Shown here in pieces: positions 14,951 to 22,765 of a stretch of DNA of 64,000 nucleotides. Each line of letters starts with the position of its first letter. Position 1 is the first letter of the stretch. The translations under genes were made by a program, and so were the position numbers. The stretch covers positions 1,879,307-1,943,306 of the forward strand of contig NZ_KK037166.1 in assembly GCF_000568255.1 (NCBI RefSeq), read 5' to 3'. This DNA comes from Kutzneria sp. 744. Lineage in GTDB: Bacteria; Actinomycetota; Actinomycetes; Mycobacteriales; Pseudonocardiaceae. A model generated the notes under the pieces. It worked only from the letters and a program-made list of their open reading frames with translations, was not told the DNA's origin and did not search any database.

Positions 14951-16046
14951 CCTGCCGCACGGCCTCGCCGCCGGCCAGCTGGTCGAAGCCCTCGTTGACC
15001 TGGTCGAGGCGCAGCCGTCCGGACACCAGCTCGGGCACCGGCAGCAGGCCGGCCTGATACAGCCGCACGAACCGCGGGATGTCCCGGCGGGGCACGCTGG
15101 AGCCCAGGTAGCTGCCGCGCAGTGTGCGCTCCTCGGCCACCAGGCTCAGCGCCGGCAGCACCAGCTGGCGATCCGGGTGCGGCAGGCCGACGGTCACGGT
15201 CGTGCCGCCGATCCTCGTCGCGTGATAGGCCTGTGCCAGCACGTGCTCGCTGCCTGTGGTGTCGATGACCTTGTCCGCGCCGCCGCCGGTCAGCTCCCGG
15301 AGTTCCTCGACGACGTCCGGGCCTCCTACGAGAACGTGATTTGCTCCCAACCGCGCCGCCAAGTCGCGTTTCGTCGCAACGATGTCGACTGCCACGATCC
15401 GGGCCGCCCCGGCCGCCCGAGCGGCCAGCAACGCCGCCATGCCGACGCCGCCGAGGCCGAACACCGCGACCGTCTCCCCCGGCTTGACCTCCGCGCTGTG
15501 GAACGCCGCCCCGGCACCGGTCAGCACGGCGCAGCCGAACAGCGCCGCCAGCTCGAACGGCAGCGACGGATCCACCTTGACCGCGGACTTGCTCGACACC
15601 ACGGCGTACTCCGCGAACGCCGACACCCCGAGGTGGTGGTTCTCCCCGCCGCGCCAACGCTTCTCCCCCGACAGCAGCGTGCCGGCGCGGTTCGCGACCG
15701 CCCCCGGCTCGCACAGCGCGGGCCGTCCGGCCAGGCACATCCGGCACGAGCCGCAGGCCGGCACGAAGGCCAGCACCACGTGGTCCCCCACCGCAAACTC
15801 CGCGTCCGGCCCTACCTCGACGACCTCGCCCGCCGCCTCGTGCCCCAGCACCATCGGCAGCGGCCTCGGCCGGGAGCCGTTGATCACCGACAGGTCGGAG
15901 TGGCACAGCCCGGCCGCCCCGATCCGCACCAGGATCTCCCCGCGCCCCGGCGGATCCAGCTCCAACTCGGTCACCTGCAACGGCCGCGAGTCCGCGTACG
16001 GCCGCTCGACGCCGGAGGCCACCAGCACCGCCGCGTTCACCTTCAT
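14928..16046 (-). CDS. Zinc-dependent alcohol dehydrogenase (MDR family)
   Basis: A medium-chain dehydrogenase of 372 residues that oxidises an alcohol or reduces an aldehyde with NAD(H). Catalytic zinc ligands are in GLCHSDLSV (Cys) and LGHEAAGEV (His, Glu). The structural zinc site has the four cysteines of CGSCRMCLAGRPALC. The nucleotide fold is VFGLGGVGMAALLAARAAGA. ATG 16046 overlaps the thioesterase stop by ATGA, so it is the last gene of a packed minus-strand run reaching back to 22.3 kb. The SGEKRWRGGENHHLGVSAFAEY stretch is typical of class III-like or long-chain alcohol members. The substrate is unknown. Confidence 0.93.
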   Translation of the reverse strand: MKVNAAVLVASGVERPYADSRPLQVTELELDPPGRGEILVRIGAAGLCHSDLSVINGSRPRPLPMVLGHEAAGEVVEVGPDAEFAVGDHVVLAFVPACGSCRMCLAGRPALCEPGAVANRAGTLLSGEKRWRGGENHHLGVSAFAEYAVVSSKSAVKVDPSLPFELAALFGCAVLTGAGAAFHSAEVKPGETVAVFGLGGVGMAALLAARAAGAARIVAVDIVATKRDLAARLGANHVLVGGPDVVEELRELTGGGADKVIDTTGSEHVLAQAYHATRIGGTTVTVGLPHPDRQLVLPALSLVAEERTLRGSYLGSSVPRRDIPRFVRLYQAGLLPVPELVSGRLRLDQVNEGFDQLAGGEAVRQVIVPTAS

Positions 16047-16456
16047 GCGCTCACCAGCTTCTCCAGCTCGTCCCGCATCGGCCCGGCGATCGGCACCGGA
16101 CGGCGGGTCTCCCGGTCCACGAACACGTGTGTGAAGGTCCCCTCGGCGATCAGCGTGCGCCGGTCGCCGCGGAACAGGCCCGTCTCGTAGCGGACGCTGC
16201 TCGTGCCGAGGTGGCCGACGCGCAGCCCGACCGCGATGACCTCGGGAAACGACACCGAGGCCTTGTACACGCAGTGCGACTCGACGCACAGGCCGATCGG
16301 GCCGTCGCCGTCCAGGTCGAGGCCGGCGCGCTCGATGAGCCAGGTGTTGATCACGGTGTCCATCACCGAGTAGTGCACCGCGTTGTTCACGTGCCCGTAG
16401 TGGTCGTTGTCCTTCCACCTGGTCGGCACGTCCTGCCAGTAGCCGTACTCGGTCAT
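16043..16456 (-). CDS. 4HBT-type hotdog acyl-CoA thioesterase
   Basis: A single hotdog domain of 137 residues that hydrolyses an acyl-CoA. The family signature with catalytic Asp is RWKDNDHYGHVNNAVHYS near the N terminus. The central strand CVESHCVYKASVSFPEVIAVGL and the C-terminal EGTFTHVFVDRETRRPVPI follow the usual layout. ATG 16456 has GGGG upstream; ATG-like 16465 is an alternative. It is coupled to the alcohol dehydrogenase by an ATGA overlap and follows the damaged SARP-type gene by about 10 bp. In context it could remove CoA from an acyl intermediate that the dehydrogenase or FAD oxidase also handles, which is inference. Confidence 0.9.
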   Translation of the reverse strand: MTEYGYWQDVPTRWKDNDHYGHVNNAVHYSVMDTVINTWLIERAGLDLDGDGPIGLCVESHCVYKASVSFPEVIAVGLRVGHLGTSSVRYETGLFRGDRRTLIAEGTFTHVFVDRETRRPVPIAGPMRDELEKLVSA

Positions 16457-16465
16457 GCACCCCAT

Positions 16466-17603
16466 CTAACCGGAAAGCAGCTCCAGGGCGATCCGGCGCA
16501 GCTCGACCCGGTCGAGGCCGGCATAGTCGGCCACGGCCCGCTCGTACGCGGCCCGGTCGGGGTCCATGGCGAACTGCCGTATCCGGTCAACGCCCACGAA
16601 CGTCTTGCTGTAGCGCCATTTCTCGGCGATGGCGACCAGGCGGGCGGCCCAGTCCGGGGTCCGCTCGGCGTCGGTGGCGGCGACCGCCTCGTTCTCCGGC
16701 GTCCACACCTCGAAGCCAGGCAGGTTCTGCCGTATCAGCTCCTCGTCCTGCAGGCGGGCCACGGATTCCCGCCACAGCGCGAGCCCGCCGTCGACGTCCC
16801 CGCGGATGAGCTGGATCATCGCGCGCAGGCCGAGTCCCGGCGACAGCACGTCCGCGTCGCCGTAGGACGGCGCGACCTCGCTGAACCACCGCTCGGCCTG
16901 GTCGGTGTCGCCGAGTTGCAGGCACGCGACCACCGCGCCCCAGCGGACGCTGGCCTCGGTCGGCCAGCCGGGCTGGTCACCGAGCAGCGCCAGCACCACG
17001 TGCACCTGCGCCAACGCATCCTCGGGTCGGCCGGCTTGCAGGCACAGCTCGGCGTAGCGGGCGTGCACCGAGATCCGTATCCAGCTCGGCGGCCCCCGGT
17101 CGAACAACACCAGCGCCCGGTGCGCCGCCGCCAGCGCGTTCTCGATGTCGCACTCGACCTCGTGCAGGTACGTCAAGAAGAGGTTGGCCACGGCGGCCAG
17201 CAGCGGCTCGTCGCTCGGCGTCCGGCTCGCCGTCCCAGCAGGCCAGGCCCTTCTCCGCCGCCTCCAATGCGCTGTGGGCGTTGGCGTTTCGGGCGTCACG
17301 GGCGTGCAGGAGCACCGCGGTGGCGTCGACCTCGTCGGCGGCCAGGGCGAGGCGGAATCCGGTGGCGGTATTAACGATCAGGTCGGCCCCGAACTGCGAG
17401 CGGATCCGGGAGACCAGGACCTGCACCGCCTTGGTCGGGTTCTCCGGCCGCGCGTCCGGCCACAGGCCGTCGACCAGCGCCGGCACGCTGCACCCGGCCC
17501 GAAGGCTGCCGGCCAGCAGCGCCAGCAGGCCACGCAGCCGCGGCCCGGTGACCTCCCGCCCCCGGCAGCCCACCCGCGACAGCAGGGTCAGCTCGGTGCT
17601 CAC
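16466..17603 (-). pseudogene. SARP/AfsR-like regulator, internally deleted and frameshifted
   Basis: The N-terminal part (start GTG 17603) has a winged-helix DNA-binding domain (VTGPRLRGLLALLAGSLRAG ... SVPALVDGLWPDARPENPTKAVQVLVSRIRSQFG ... TGFRLAL) as in SARP regulators, and enters the BTAD helices up to GLACWDGEP. Near 17215-17230 the sense switches to another frame, which continues SDEPLLAAVANLFLTYLHEVECD and carries TPR-like helices to the stop at 16466. In the large regulators I know with this N terminus, an ATPase module and more TPRs lie between these parts. The most likely reading is a gene that lost several hundred codons in its middle and is out of frame at the scar. A simple one-base error joining a genuinely short regulator is the alternative. 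Confidence 0.65.
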
Positions 17604-17607
17604 CCGC

Positions 17608-19002
17608 TCAGATTAGGGCCTCGACCTGGTGGACCTCTCGGTTTCGGGGACGCGGCAGGCGCTGGTTCAGCCAGGCCACCCGCTGGGCCAGGTCGCCGTG
17701 GCCCAGCGCGGCGACGGCGAGTTTCGGCAGGTCGACGCGGCTCCACTGGTCGCCGTTGAGCGTGACGACCTTGAGGTTCTTCAGCCCGTCGAGCGCCTCG
17801 ACGTTCGTCACCTCGACGCCGGACAGGTCCAGCCGGACCAGCGACGTCATGGTGGCGACGACCCGGGCGTCGACCGGGCGTCGCAGGCCGGACAACCGGA
17901 GGCTCCACAAGGCCGCGCCGGCCAGCGGCGCCAGGTCGAACTCGCGGGCGTCGACCTTGAGCGCCTCCAGGCCCGGCAGGCTCGCGGCACGGACCACGCC
18001 CGCCCCGTTGACGCGCAAGTCCCGCAGGTTCGGCAGCACGGCGAGGGACCCCAGGTCGAACTCGTCCCGGTGGTTCACGTTCACCCGCTGGACGTGAGGA
18101 TCCGGCGTCGGCTCGCCGTGGAGGACGAGCTCCGCGGGCCGTGATGCCTCGTCAGGCCACGCCCATGGCGGCAGCAGGCTCGCCACCGAGTCGGCGACCA
18201 GGCCGGCCATCTCGCCGTGTTCGTCGAACCAGAGGACCTGGCCGGGGCGGCCCCGTTCGGCCGGATCGAGGTCGACGGCGAGGTAGCGCCAGTCATCGTC
18301 CACTGCGAACGGGAGCCACCAGTCGTTGCGGCACAGGCGTTTCACGTGGCCATGCGGCCAGGCGTCCAGCACGGGGCCCAGTTCCAGCGGCTTGTCGTCG
18401 TCCCAGCCACCGAACCGGAGCTTTCTGCTGGTGCGCCACTTGACCAGCTCCTCCAGCGTGGCCAGGCGGAACTCGCCGAGCGCGGTCCGGCCGTTGCGGT
18501 GCAGGGCACGGAGATCCTCGGGCAGGCGGAAGCCCAGTTCCCGTTCCGTGGCAAGGATGTCGTCCTCGCTACGGCCTTCGCCGCCGGCCGGTACGCGGGC
18601 CAGTGCCGCCGGATCCGTTGGGGCGTCGGTGATCCGGGCGTGTTCGGGCAGCGGGATGCTGCCCTTGAGCGGATGGCCGGGCAGGCGGAACTTCTTGCCC
18701 CGCACCACGGTCGCACCCTCGTCGCCGAGGTCGTAGGTGTAGGCCAGGCGGATCTCCCCGGTCGAGCGCACAACGAACTCGCAGACCGCGTCGGGTCGGC
18801 CGGCCAACACCGCGGTGGCCAGGTCCCTTTGCAGGACCCGCAGCGCGGGGCCGCTGCCGAGGAAGCCGCTGTCGTCGTATCCGGACCGGCCGGAGTAGCC
18901 GGACGCGGTACAGCGCATCGCGATGGTGGCCGTGCGCCAGCCGTCCGGTCCGCCGGCGTGAATGGCCCTGGCCAGCGCGAGCATGGCCTCGTTCAGTTCC
19001 AC
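17608..19002 (-). CDS. SMI1/KNR4-domain protein with leucine-rich repeats
   Basis: A 464-residue cytoplasmic protein. The middle (DILATERELGFRLPEDLRALHRNGRTALGEF) is a SMI1/KNR4 domain, a fold used for protein-protein binding and common among toxin-immunity proteins. The C-terminal quarter has several leucine-rich repeat units (LAVLPNLRDLRVNG, LPGLEALKVDAREFDL, MTSLVRLDLSGVEVTNVEALDGLKNLKVVTLNG). The start is GTG 19002 with AGGG upstream; the frame is open further upstream but overlaps the preceding gene. Neighbours are 4 bp downstream and 10 bp upstream, so it belongs to the 14.9-22.3 kb run. No toxin gene is visible nearby, so an immunity role is unsupported. Confidence 0.8.
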   Translation of the reverse strand: MELNEAMLALARAIHAGGPDGWRTATIAMRCTASGYSGRSGYDDSGFLGSGPALRVLQRDLATAVLAGRPDAVCEFVVRSTGEIRLAYTYDLGDEGATVVRGKKFRLPGHPLKGSIPLPEHARITDAPTDPAALARVPAGGEGRSEDDILATERELGFRLPEDLRALHRNGRTALGEFRLATLEELVKWRTSRKLRFGGWDDDKPLELGPVLDAWPHGHVKRLCRNDWWLPFAVDDDWRYLAVDLDPAERGRPGQVLWFDEHGEMAGLVADSVASLLPPWAWPDEASRPAELVLHGEPTPDPHVQRVNVNHRDEFDLGSLAVLPNLRDLRVNGAGVVRAASLPGLEALKVDAREFDLAPLAGAALWSLRLSGLRRPVDARVVATMTSLVRLDLSGVEVTNVEALDGLKNLKVVTLNGDQWSRVDLPKLAVAALGHGDLAQRVAWLNQRLPRPRNREVHQVEALI

Positions 19003-19012
19003 GCCCTGGATG

Positions 19013-20290
19013 CTAGATGCCTTGGGGGAAGGCGAAGACCCGATTCGGATCATAGGTCCGCGCGGTCTCCGCGAGGCGCGGGGCGTTGGCACCGTAGTAG
19101 GCCTGACGCCAGTTCGGCATGTCCGGGTCGATGTAGTTGACGAAACCGTGCGCGCCGAACCACTCGCCGAGTTGCTGCCGCACGGGCGCGAGCTCGCCGC
19201 GGGCGTCGGCGGCGGTGGTGCGGACCTTGTTGGTCACCTGGATGCTGCCGATGGCGTCGCGGTGTGGGAAAGCCCCGTCGCCATGGGCGATCGCGCCGCC
19301 GAAGCTGTCGATGAGGCAGAACAACTCCGGGCCCGTCGTGACGAGATCGACCATGGCCTGCGCGTCCATCGGGCCGGTGAGCATGCGGGACATCGACACG
19401 AACGACTCCCGCTCCCCGACCGGGTCGGCATAGTGGTCCATCGTCGCCGGGAAGTCGAGTTCCCGTTGGTAGCGCACGGGATTGCCGCCGATGCGACGGG
19501 CAAGGTCGTCGATCAGGCCGGTGTCCGTGCCGACCAGGCAGCCCGCCGTCTGGGAGTAACCCCGGCCGACGCGGCACTGCGACCACATCTCGTCCGGCAC
19601 CTGCTTCTGCCATTCCTGCCAGGCGTCCAGAATCTGCGGCCGACGGTCCGGGGTGTAGTCCAGGGACCACACCGTCAGCGGCTCGGCCGGCGTCGTGCGG
19701 AAGGTGAACGACGTGACGACACCGAAGTTGCCGCCGCCACCGCCGCGCAGCGCCCAGAACAGGTCTGGCTCCTGCGTTTCCGACACCGTGCGGGCTGTGC
19801 CGTCGGCGGTGACGATCCGGGCGGCGATGAGCTGGTCGCTGGCCAGGCCGCACTTGCGGCCGAGGACGCCGATGCCGCCGCCGAGGGTCAGACCCGCGAT
19901 GCCGACCGTCGGGCAGGTGCCGGCCGACAGCATCCGGCCGGCACGGCCGATTCCCGCGTAGACGCCGGCCATTCGCGCGCCGGCGCCGACGATCGCCGCG
20001 CCGTCGGCCCGCACCTCGACCGTGTCCAGGTGCGACACGTCGATGATCAGGCCGCCGTCCGGCGTGGAATAGCCGGCGTAGCTGTGGCCGCCGCTGCGGG
20101 CCGCGACCGGAATCCCTTGCGTGGCGGCGAATTCCACGCACCGCTGGACGTCGGCTTCGGTCTCGCACCACGCGATCGCCGCCGGCCGGCGGTCGTCGTA
20201 CAGGGCGAGGAAGGCGAGCTTGGCCCGCGCGTACTCGGCGTCCGACGGCGTGACCAGCCGTCCTGTCAGCGCGCGGGCCAAGGTGTCCAC
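19013..20290 (-). CDS. Berberine-bridge-type FAD oxidase, probably bicovalent
   Basis: A 425-residue flavoenzyme with an N-terminal FAD_binding_4 domain and a C-terminal BBE segment (YDPNRVFAFPQGI). The His that links covalently to FAD is in ARSGGHSYAGYS. A Cys in SAGTCPTVGIAGLTLGGGIG stands where bicovalent members such as gluco-oligosaccharide oxidase carry the second link. There is no signal peptide, so it should act in the cytoplasm; relatives with this build tailor secondary metabolites or oxidise sugars. It is 9 bp downstream of an unknown gene and 10 bp upstream of the SMI1/LRR gene. The substrate is unknown. Confidence 0.92.
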   Translation of the reverse strand: MDTLARALTGRLVTPSDAEYARAKLAFLALYDDRRPAAIAWCETEADVQRCVEFAATQGIPVAARSGGHSYAGYSTPDGGLIIDVSHLDTVEVRADGAAIVGAGARMAGVYAGIGRAGRMLSAGTCPTVGIAGLTLGGGIGVLGRKCGLASDQLIAARIVTADGTARTVSETQEPDLFWALRGGGGGNFGVVTSFTFRTTPAEPLTVWSLDYTPDRRPQILDAWQEWQKQVPDEMWSQCRVGRGYSQTAGCLVGTDTGLIDDLARRIGGNPVRYQRELDFPATMDHYADPVGERESFVSMSRMLTGPMDAQAMVDLVTTGPELFCLIDSFGGAIAHGDGAFPHRDAIGSIQVTNKVRTTAADARGELAPVRQQLGEWFGAHGFVNYIDPDMPNWRQAYYGANAPRLAETARTYDPNRVFAFPQGI

Positions 20291-20299
20291 CCGGTCAAA

Positions 20300-20896
20300 C
20301 TACTTGCGGCGAAACGACACGCCCAAGTCCTTTTGCAGGTACACCTCGATGAACACCCGCAGGTACGGGTCCTCACCCATCGCGGTGAACACGTCCAGCA
20401 GGCGCTGGTCGACGCGCTCGGTGAGCAGCATGATCCGCCACAGGTTCAGCGGCCGGTCCTGCGGGCCGGCCACCGAGTGCTCCACGTGGAAAAGCGGCTG
20501 CTCGGTGGTCGCCGTGCGGCCCTCGAACGCCGTGCCGCCGACGAAGAACGCCCGCTGGTTGTCGTGGTCGAGGCGGACGTGCTCGATGATCGTGCCGAAG
20601 CGGTCCGGATCGGCCCACAGCCGCTGGTCCGAGACCCGGGTGAAGTCCTCCAGGCCGCAGTGGCGGACGCTGGGCCACTTGGTGGCGCTGCCGGCCCTGA
20701 CCACCGTCGGGATGTAGACATCGGGGGCGGCTGCCTTGCGCGCCTCCATGTCCCACAGCGTCTCCCGGGTGAACGTCACGTCCCGGTCCAGCTCGTAGCG
20801 CTCGGCCAGCACCTGGTTGACGTCCACCGGCGGCAGGTCGATCGCGGTGACGCCCGGCGTGCGCCAGGCCTCGTCCAGCACCTTCTCATGGTCCAT
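20300..20896 (-). CDS. Protein of unknown function in the FAD-oxidase run
   Basis: A 198-residue protein (ATG 20896) that I do not recognise. It is soluble, with no signal peptide. The middle is beta-rich (FGTIIEHVRLDHDNQRAFFVGGTAFEGRTATTEQPLFHVEHSV) and could be a small barrel; the C-terminal half is helical (DRPLNLWRIMLLTERVDQRLLDVFTAMG). It starts one base after the stop of the broken hydrolase gene and ends 9 bp before the FAD oxidase gene, so it is probably translated with both. A helper or enzyme role in the same pathway is inferred from position only. Confidence 0.75.
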   Translation of the reverse strand: MDHEKVLDEAWRTPGVTAIDLPPVDVNQVLAERYELDRDVTFTRETLWDMEARKAAAPDVYIPTVVRAGSATKWPSVRHCGLEDFTRVSDQRLWADPDRFGTIIEHVRLDHDNQRAFFVGGTAFEGRTATTEQPLFHVEHSVAGPQDRPLNLWRIMLLTERVDQRLLDVFTAMGEDPYLRVFIEVYLQKDLGVSFRRK

Positions 20897-20897
20897 G

Positions 20898-22270
20898 TCA
20901 GGCCAATCGGTCGATGAGCCAGTCGCGCACGACGCGCCAGCTGCGGTGGGCGGGGTTGATGACGTCGAAGTGGTTGGCGCCCTCGAACTCGACGGGGTCG
21001 CCGGCGTATTTCGCCGCCACCACGTCGTCGGCCTCGCCGTGGATGGTCAGCAGCGGCACCATGGTAGGACGAGGTTCTAGGTGGGGAGGGGGCTACTTTA
21101 ACAGTAGCTGTCCGTAATGGCAATTCATATTAATTATCCGTAAAGTAGTGAATCTGGTCGGAGTACTTGAGCAGGTCGCACGCATAGCAATGACCATAAC
21201 AGTCACACTCGATTAGTTTTTGGTATATAAAAGTCGACTATCAGACCAAATTTCGTCGGCGGCAGTGGAGGTTTGAATAATTTGCCCGATTGGATATCGA
21301 TCTTACTAATAAGTGTAACATATCCGCATAATCAGCCCCGACGGAAGAATCAAACCGTCCTGAAGGCTTGCTTTGTAATATAATAGAGCGAAAAAGTCCG
21401 TTGGGACGAATTCTTCCTAGCAGCAGTTTCGGAAAGACCAGATTTGACGATTAGCCAAAACGGCGTAGACGGCGCAAGCGGCGTTTATTATCTGGCCGAC
21501 TGAAACCCTGTGTCCGACGACCCATTGAGGGCAGGCTTGTCCCCTGTTTCTATACGATTGCCTCTCGGAACGGGTCAGATAAATACCAAAGCCGGATCTA
21601 CAGTTCATTCTTCTGCAAGAAACGGTGGACGGGACCCGAATTAAGGCGGTGTATCGTTATCGCTGTATCAGAGGTCGAGGTGGTCGTCGAGGCCTTCGAG
21701 TCGGTCGATCGCCGCCTCGACGTCCTCGAACGTGCCGGGCCAGCCGCCGCCTTCCTCGCCCAGTCGCCGGTATTCGATGTTCCACACCGCGAAGCCGGCT
21801 TGTCGCAGGTCGTCGGCCAGCGGTGTGAGCTGCCGGCGGTCGAACATGGCCGTCCAGAAGCCGCCGTGGATCAGGGTTATGACCGGGAACGGGCCGTCGC
21901 CTTCCGGCAGGTACAGCTCGCCGACCTGGGACGGGTGCGGGCCGTAGGCGACGGTCCTGGCGGCGCGGCGGCCGTCCTCGGCGTCGTCGTAGCGGACGCC
22001 TCGGTCGGAGCTCACCAGCGTGTCGATGGTGGCGAAGAAGGCCGCGATCTCCGGCTCGTTGCCGCCCTTGGCCTTCGACTCGTCCCAGGCCGTGTCGTCC
22101 GTCCACTCCACCAGGTCCAGCCAGGTGTCCTCGGCGACCCGGATGAGCTTCGCGGCGACGAAGCCCCGCCGGTCGCGGCGGAACGCCTCCACCATGCCCG
22201 GGCGTGCCGCCAGCATCGCCGCCGTCTTGCCCGGTTCGACGGTGAAGGTGGTCAGTTCGATGACCGACAT
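20898..22270 (-). pseudogene. ABM-domain / alpha-beta hydrolase fusion, broken by an AT-rich tract
   Basis: The 5' part starts at ATG 22270 after GAGGAGGG. Its first 100 residues (VIELTTFTVEPGKTAAMLAA ... FVAAKLIRVAEDTWLDLVEWTD) form an antibiotic-biosynthesis-monooxygenase-like domain. Then an alpha/beta hydrolase begins, with the oxyanion motif LIHGGFWTAMFDRRQL and VWNIEYRRLGEEGGGWPGTFEDVEAAID, and stops at 21668. The 3' part (about 21062 to 20898) supplies the end of the same hydrolase: VPLLTIHGEADDVV and EFEGANHFDVINPAH with the catalytic acid and His. The segment with the nucleophile Ser, roughly 90-100 residues, is missing and is replaced by about 600 bp of AT-rich DNA. The catalytic set is therefore incomplete as written. 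Confidence 0.8.
21065..21667. other. AT-rich tract replacing the middle of the hydrolase gene
   Basis: About 600 bp of much lower GC than the flanks, with many stops in all frames. The longest frames are a 63-codon minus-strand one (21417-21608) and a 36-codon plus-strand one from TTG 21273 after GGAGG, encoding a hydrophobic peptide. Neither looks like a known family. No terminal inverted repeats, transposase or flanking duplication are visible, unlike the insert at 4886-5209, which has flanking duplications. Confidence 0.7.
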
Positions 22271-22291
22271 CGGGGTCCCTCCTCGTGACAT

Positions 22292-22345
22292 ATGGTCAAT
22301 ATTAGTGACTATCACCCTTGTTGACCATCCCCGGGTGGCTAGGAT
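22292..22345. promoter_or_regulatory. Inverted-repeat site and candidate promoter between divergent genes
   Basis: ATGGTCAA (22292-22299) and TTGACCAT (22321-22328) are 8-bp inverted arms 21 bases apart in the 82-bp gap between the hydrolase-fusion gene and the F420-type gene. The arm TTGACC resembles a -35 box and TAGGAT (22340-22345) a -10 box for the rightward gene, but the 13-bp spacing is too short for a standard promoter. The TAGGAT box lies 7 bp before ATG 22353, so that mRNA may be leaderless. Confidence 0.35.
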
Positions 22346-22352
22346 CACCGGT

Positions 22353-22745
22353 ATGGCACTGCCCGACGCGCTGCTCGACCTGCTGCGCAAGCCCAGCCCC
22401 TGCTTCGTGGCCACGTCCAACCCGGACGGATCGCCCCAGCTCACCCAGACCTGGGTGGACACCGACGGCGAGCACGTGCTCGTCAACACCGTCGAGGGCT
22501 TCCAGAAGGTGCGCAACATGAGGCGGGACCCCCGGGTCGCCCTCAACATCGCCGATCCGGACAACCCCTTCCGCTACTTCCGGGTGCGGGGCCACGTCGT
22601 CGGCATCACCCCCGACGGCGGCGCCGACCACATCGACCTGCTGGCCAAGCGCTACACCGGGCAGCCCTACGCCTGGTACGGCGGGCGGGACCAGGTGCGG
22701 CTCATCGTCACCATCGCCGCCGAGGACGTCAGCGGCATGGGCTGA
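22353..22745 (+). CDS. PPOX-class F420-dependent oxidoreductase-like protein
   Basis: A 130-residue split beta-barrel flavin/deazaflavin-binding protein. The features are PSPCFVATSNPDGSPQLTQTW near the N terminus, the strand EHVLVNTVEGFQKVRNMRRDPRVALNI, and YRYFRVRGHVVGI-type residues (here FRYFRVRGHVV) leading into the helix HIDLLAKRYTG with the closing strand VRLIVTIAAEDV. This matches the F420-binding subgroup common in actinobacteria. It probably reduces a small molecule with reduced F420, but cofactor choice is inferred from family. ATG 22353 has no ribosome-binding site, consistent with a leaderless message. It is divergent from the hydrolase-fusion gene. Confidence 0.88.
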   Translation: MALPDALLDLLRKPSPCFVATSNPDGSPQLTQTWVDTDGEHVLVNTVEGFQKVRNMRRDPRVALNIADPDNPFRYFRVRGHVVGITPDGGADHIDLLAKRYTGQPYAWYGGRDQVRLIVTIAAEDVSGMG

Positions 22746-22765
22746 GGTCTGGTAGGCAGGACGTC

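Noticed and set aside
17608..19002. Contact-dependent toxin-immunity locus around the SMI1 protein
   Set aside because: SMI1 proteins are often immunity factors, but no polymorphic toxin, secretion or RHS-like gene is nearby.
21417..21608. A 63-codon gene in the AT-rich tract
   Set aside because: No ribosome-binding site, no recognisable family and unremarkable length for low-GC noise.
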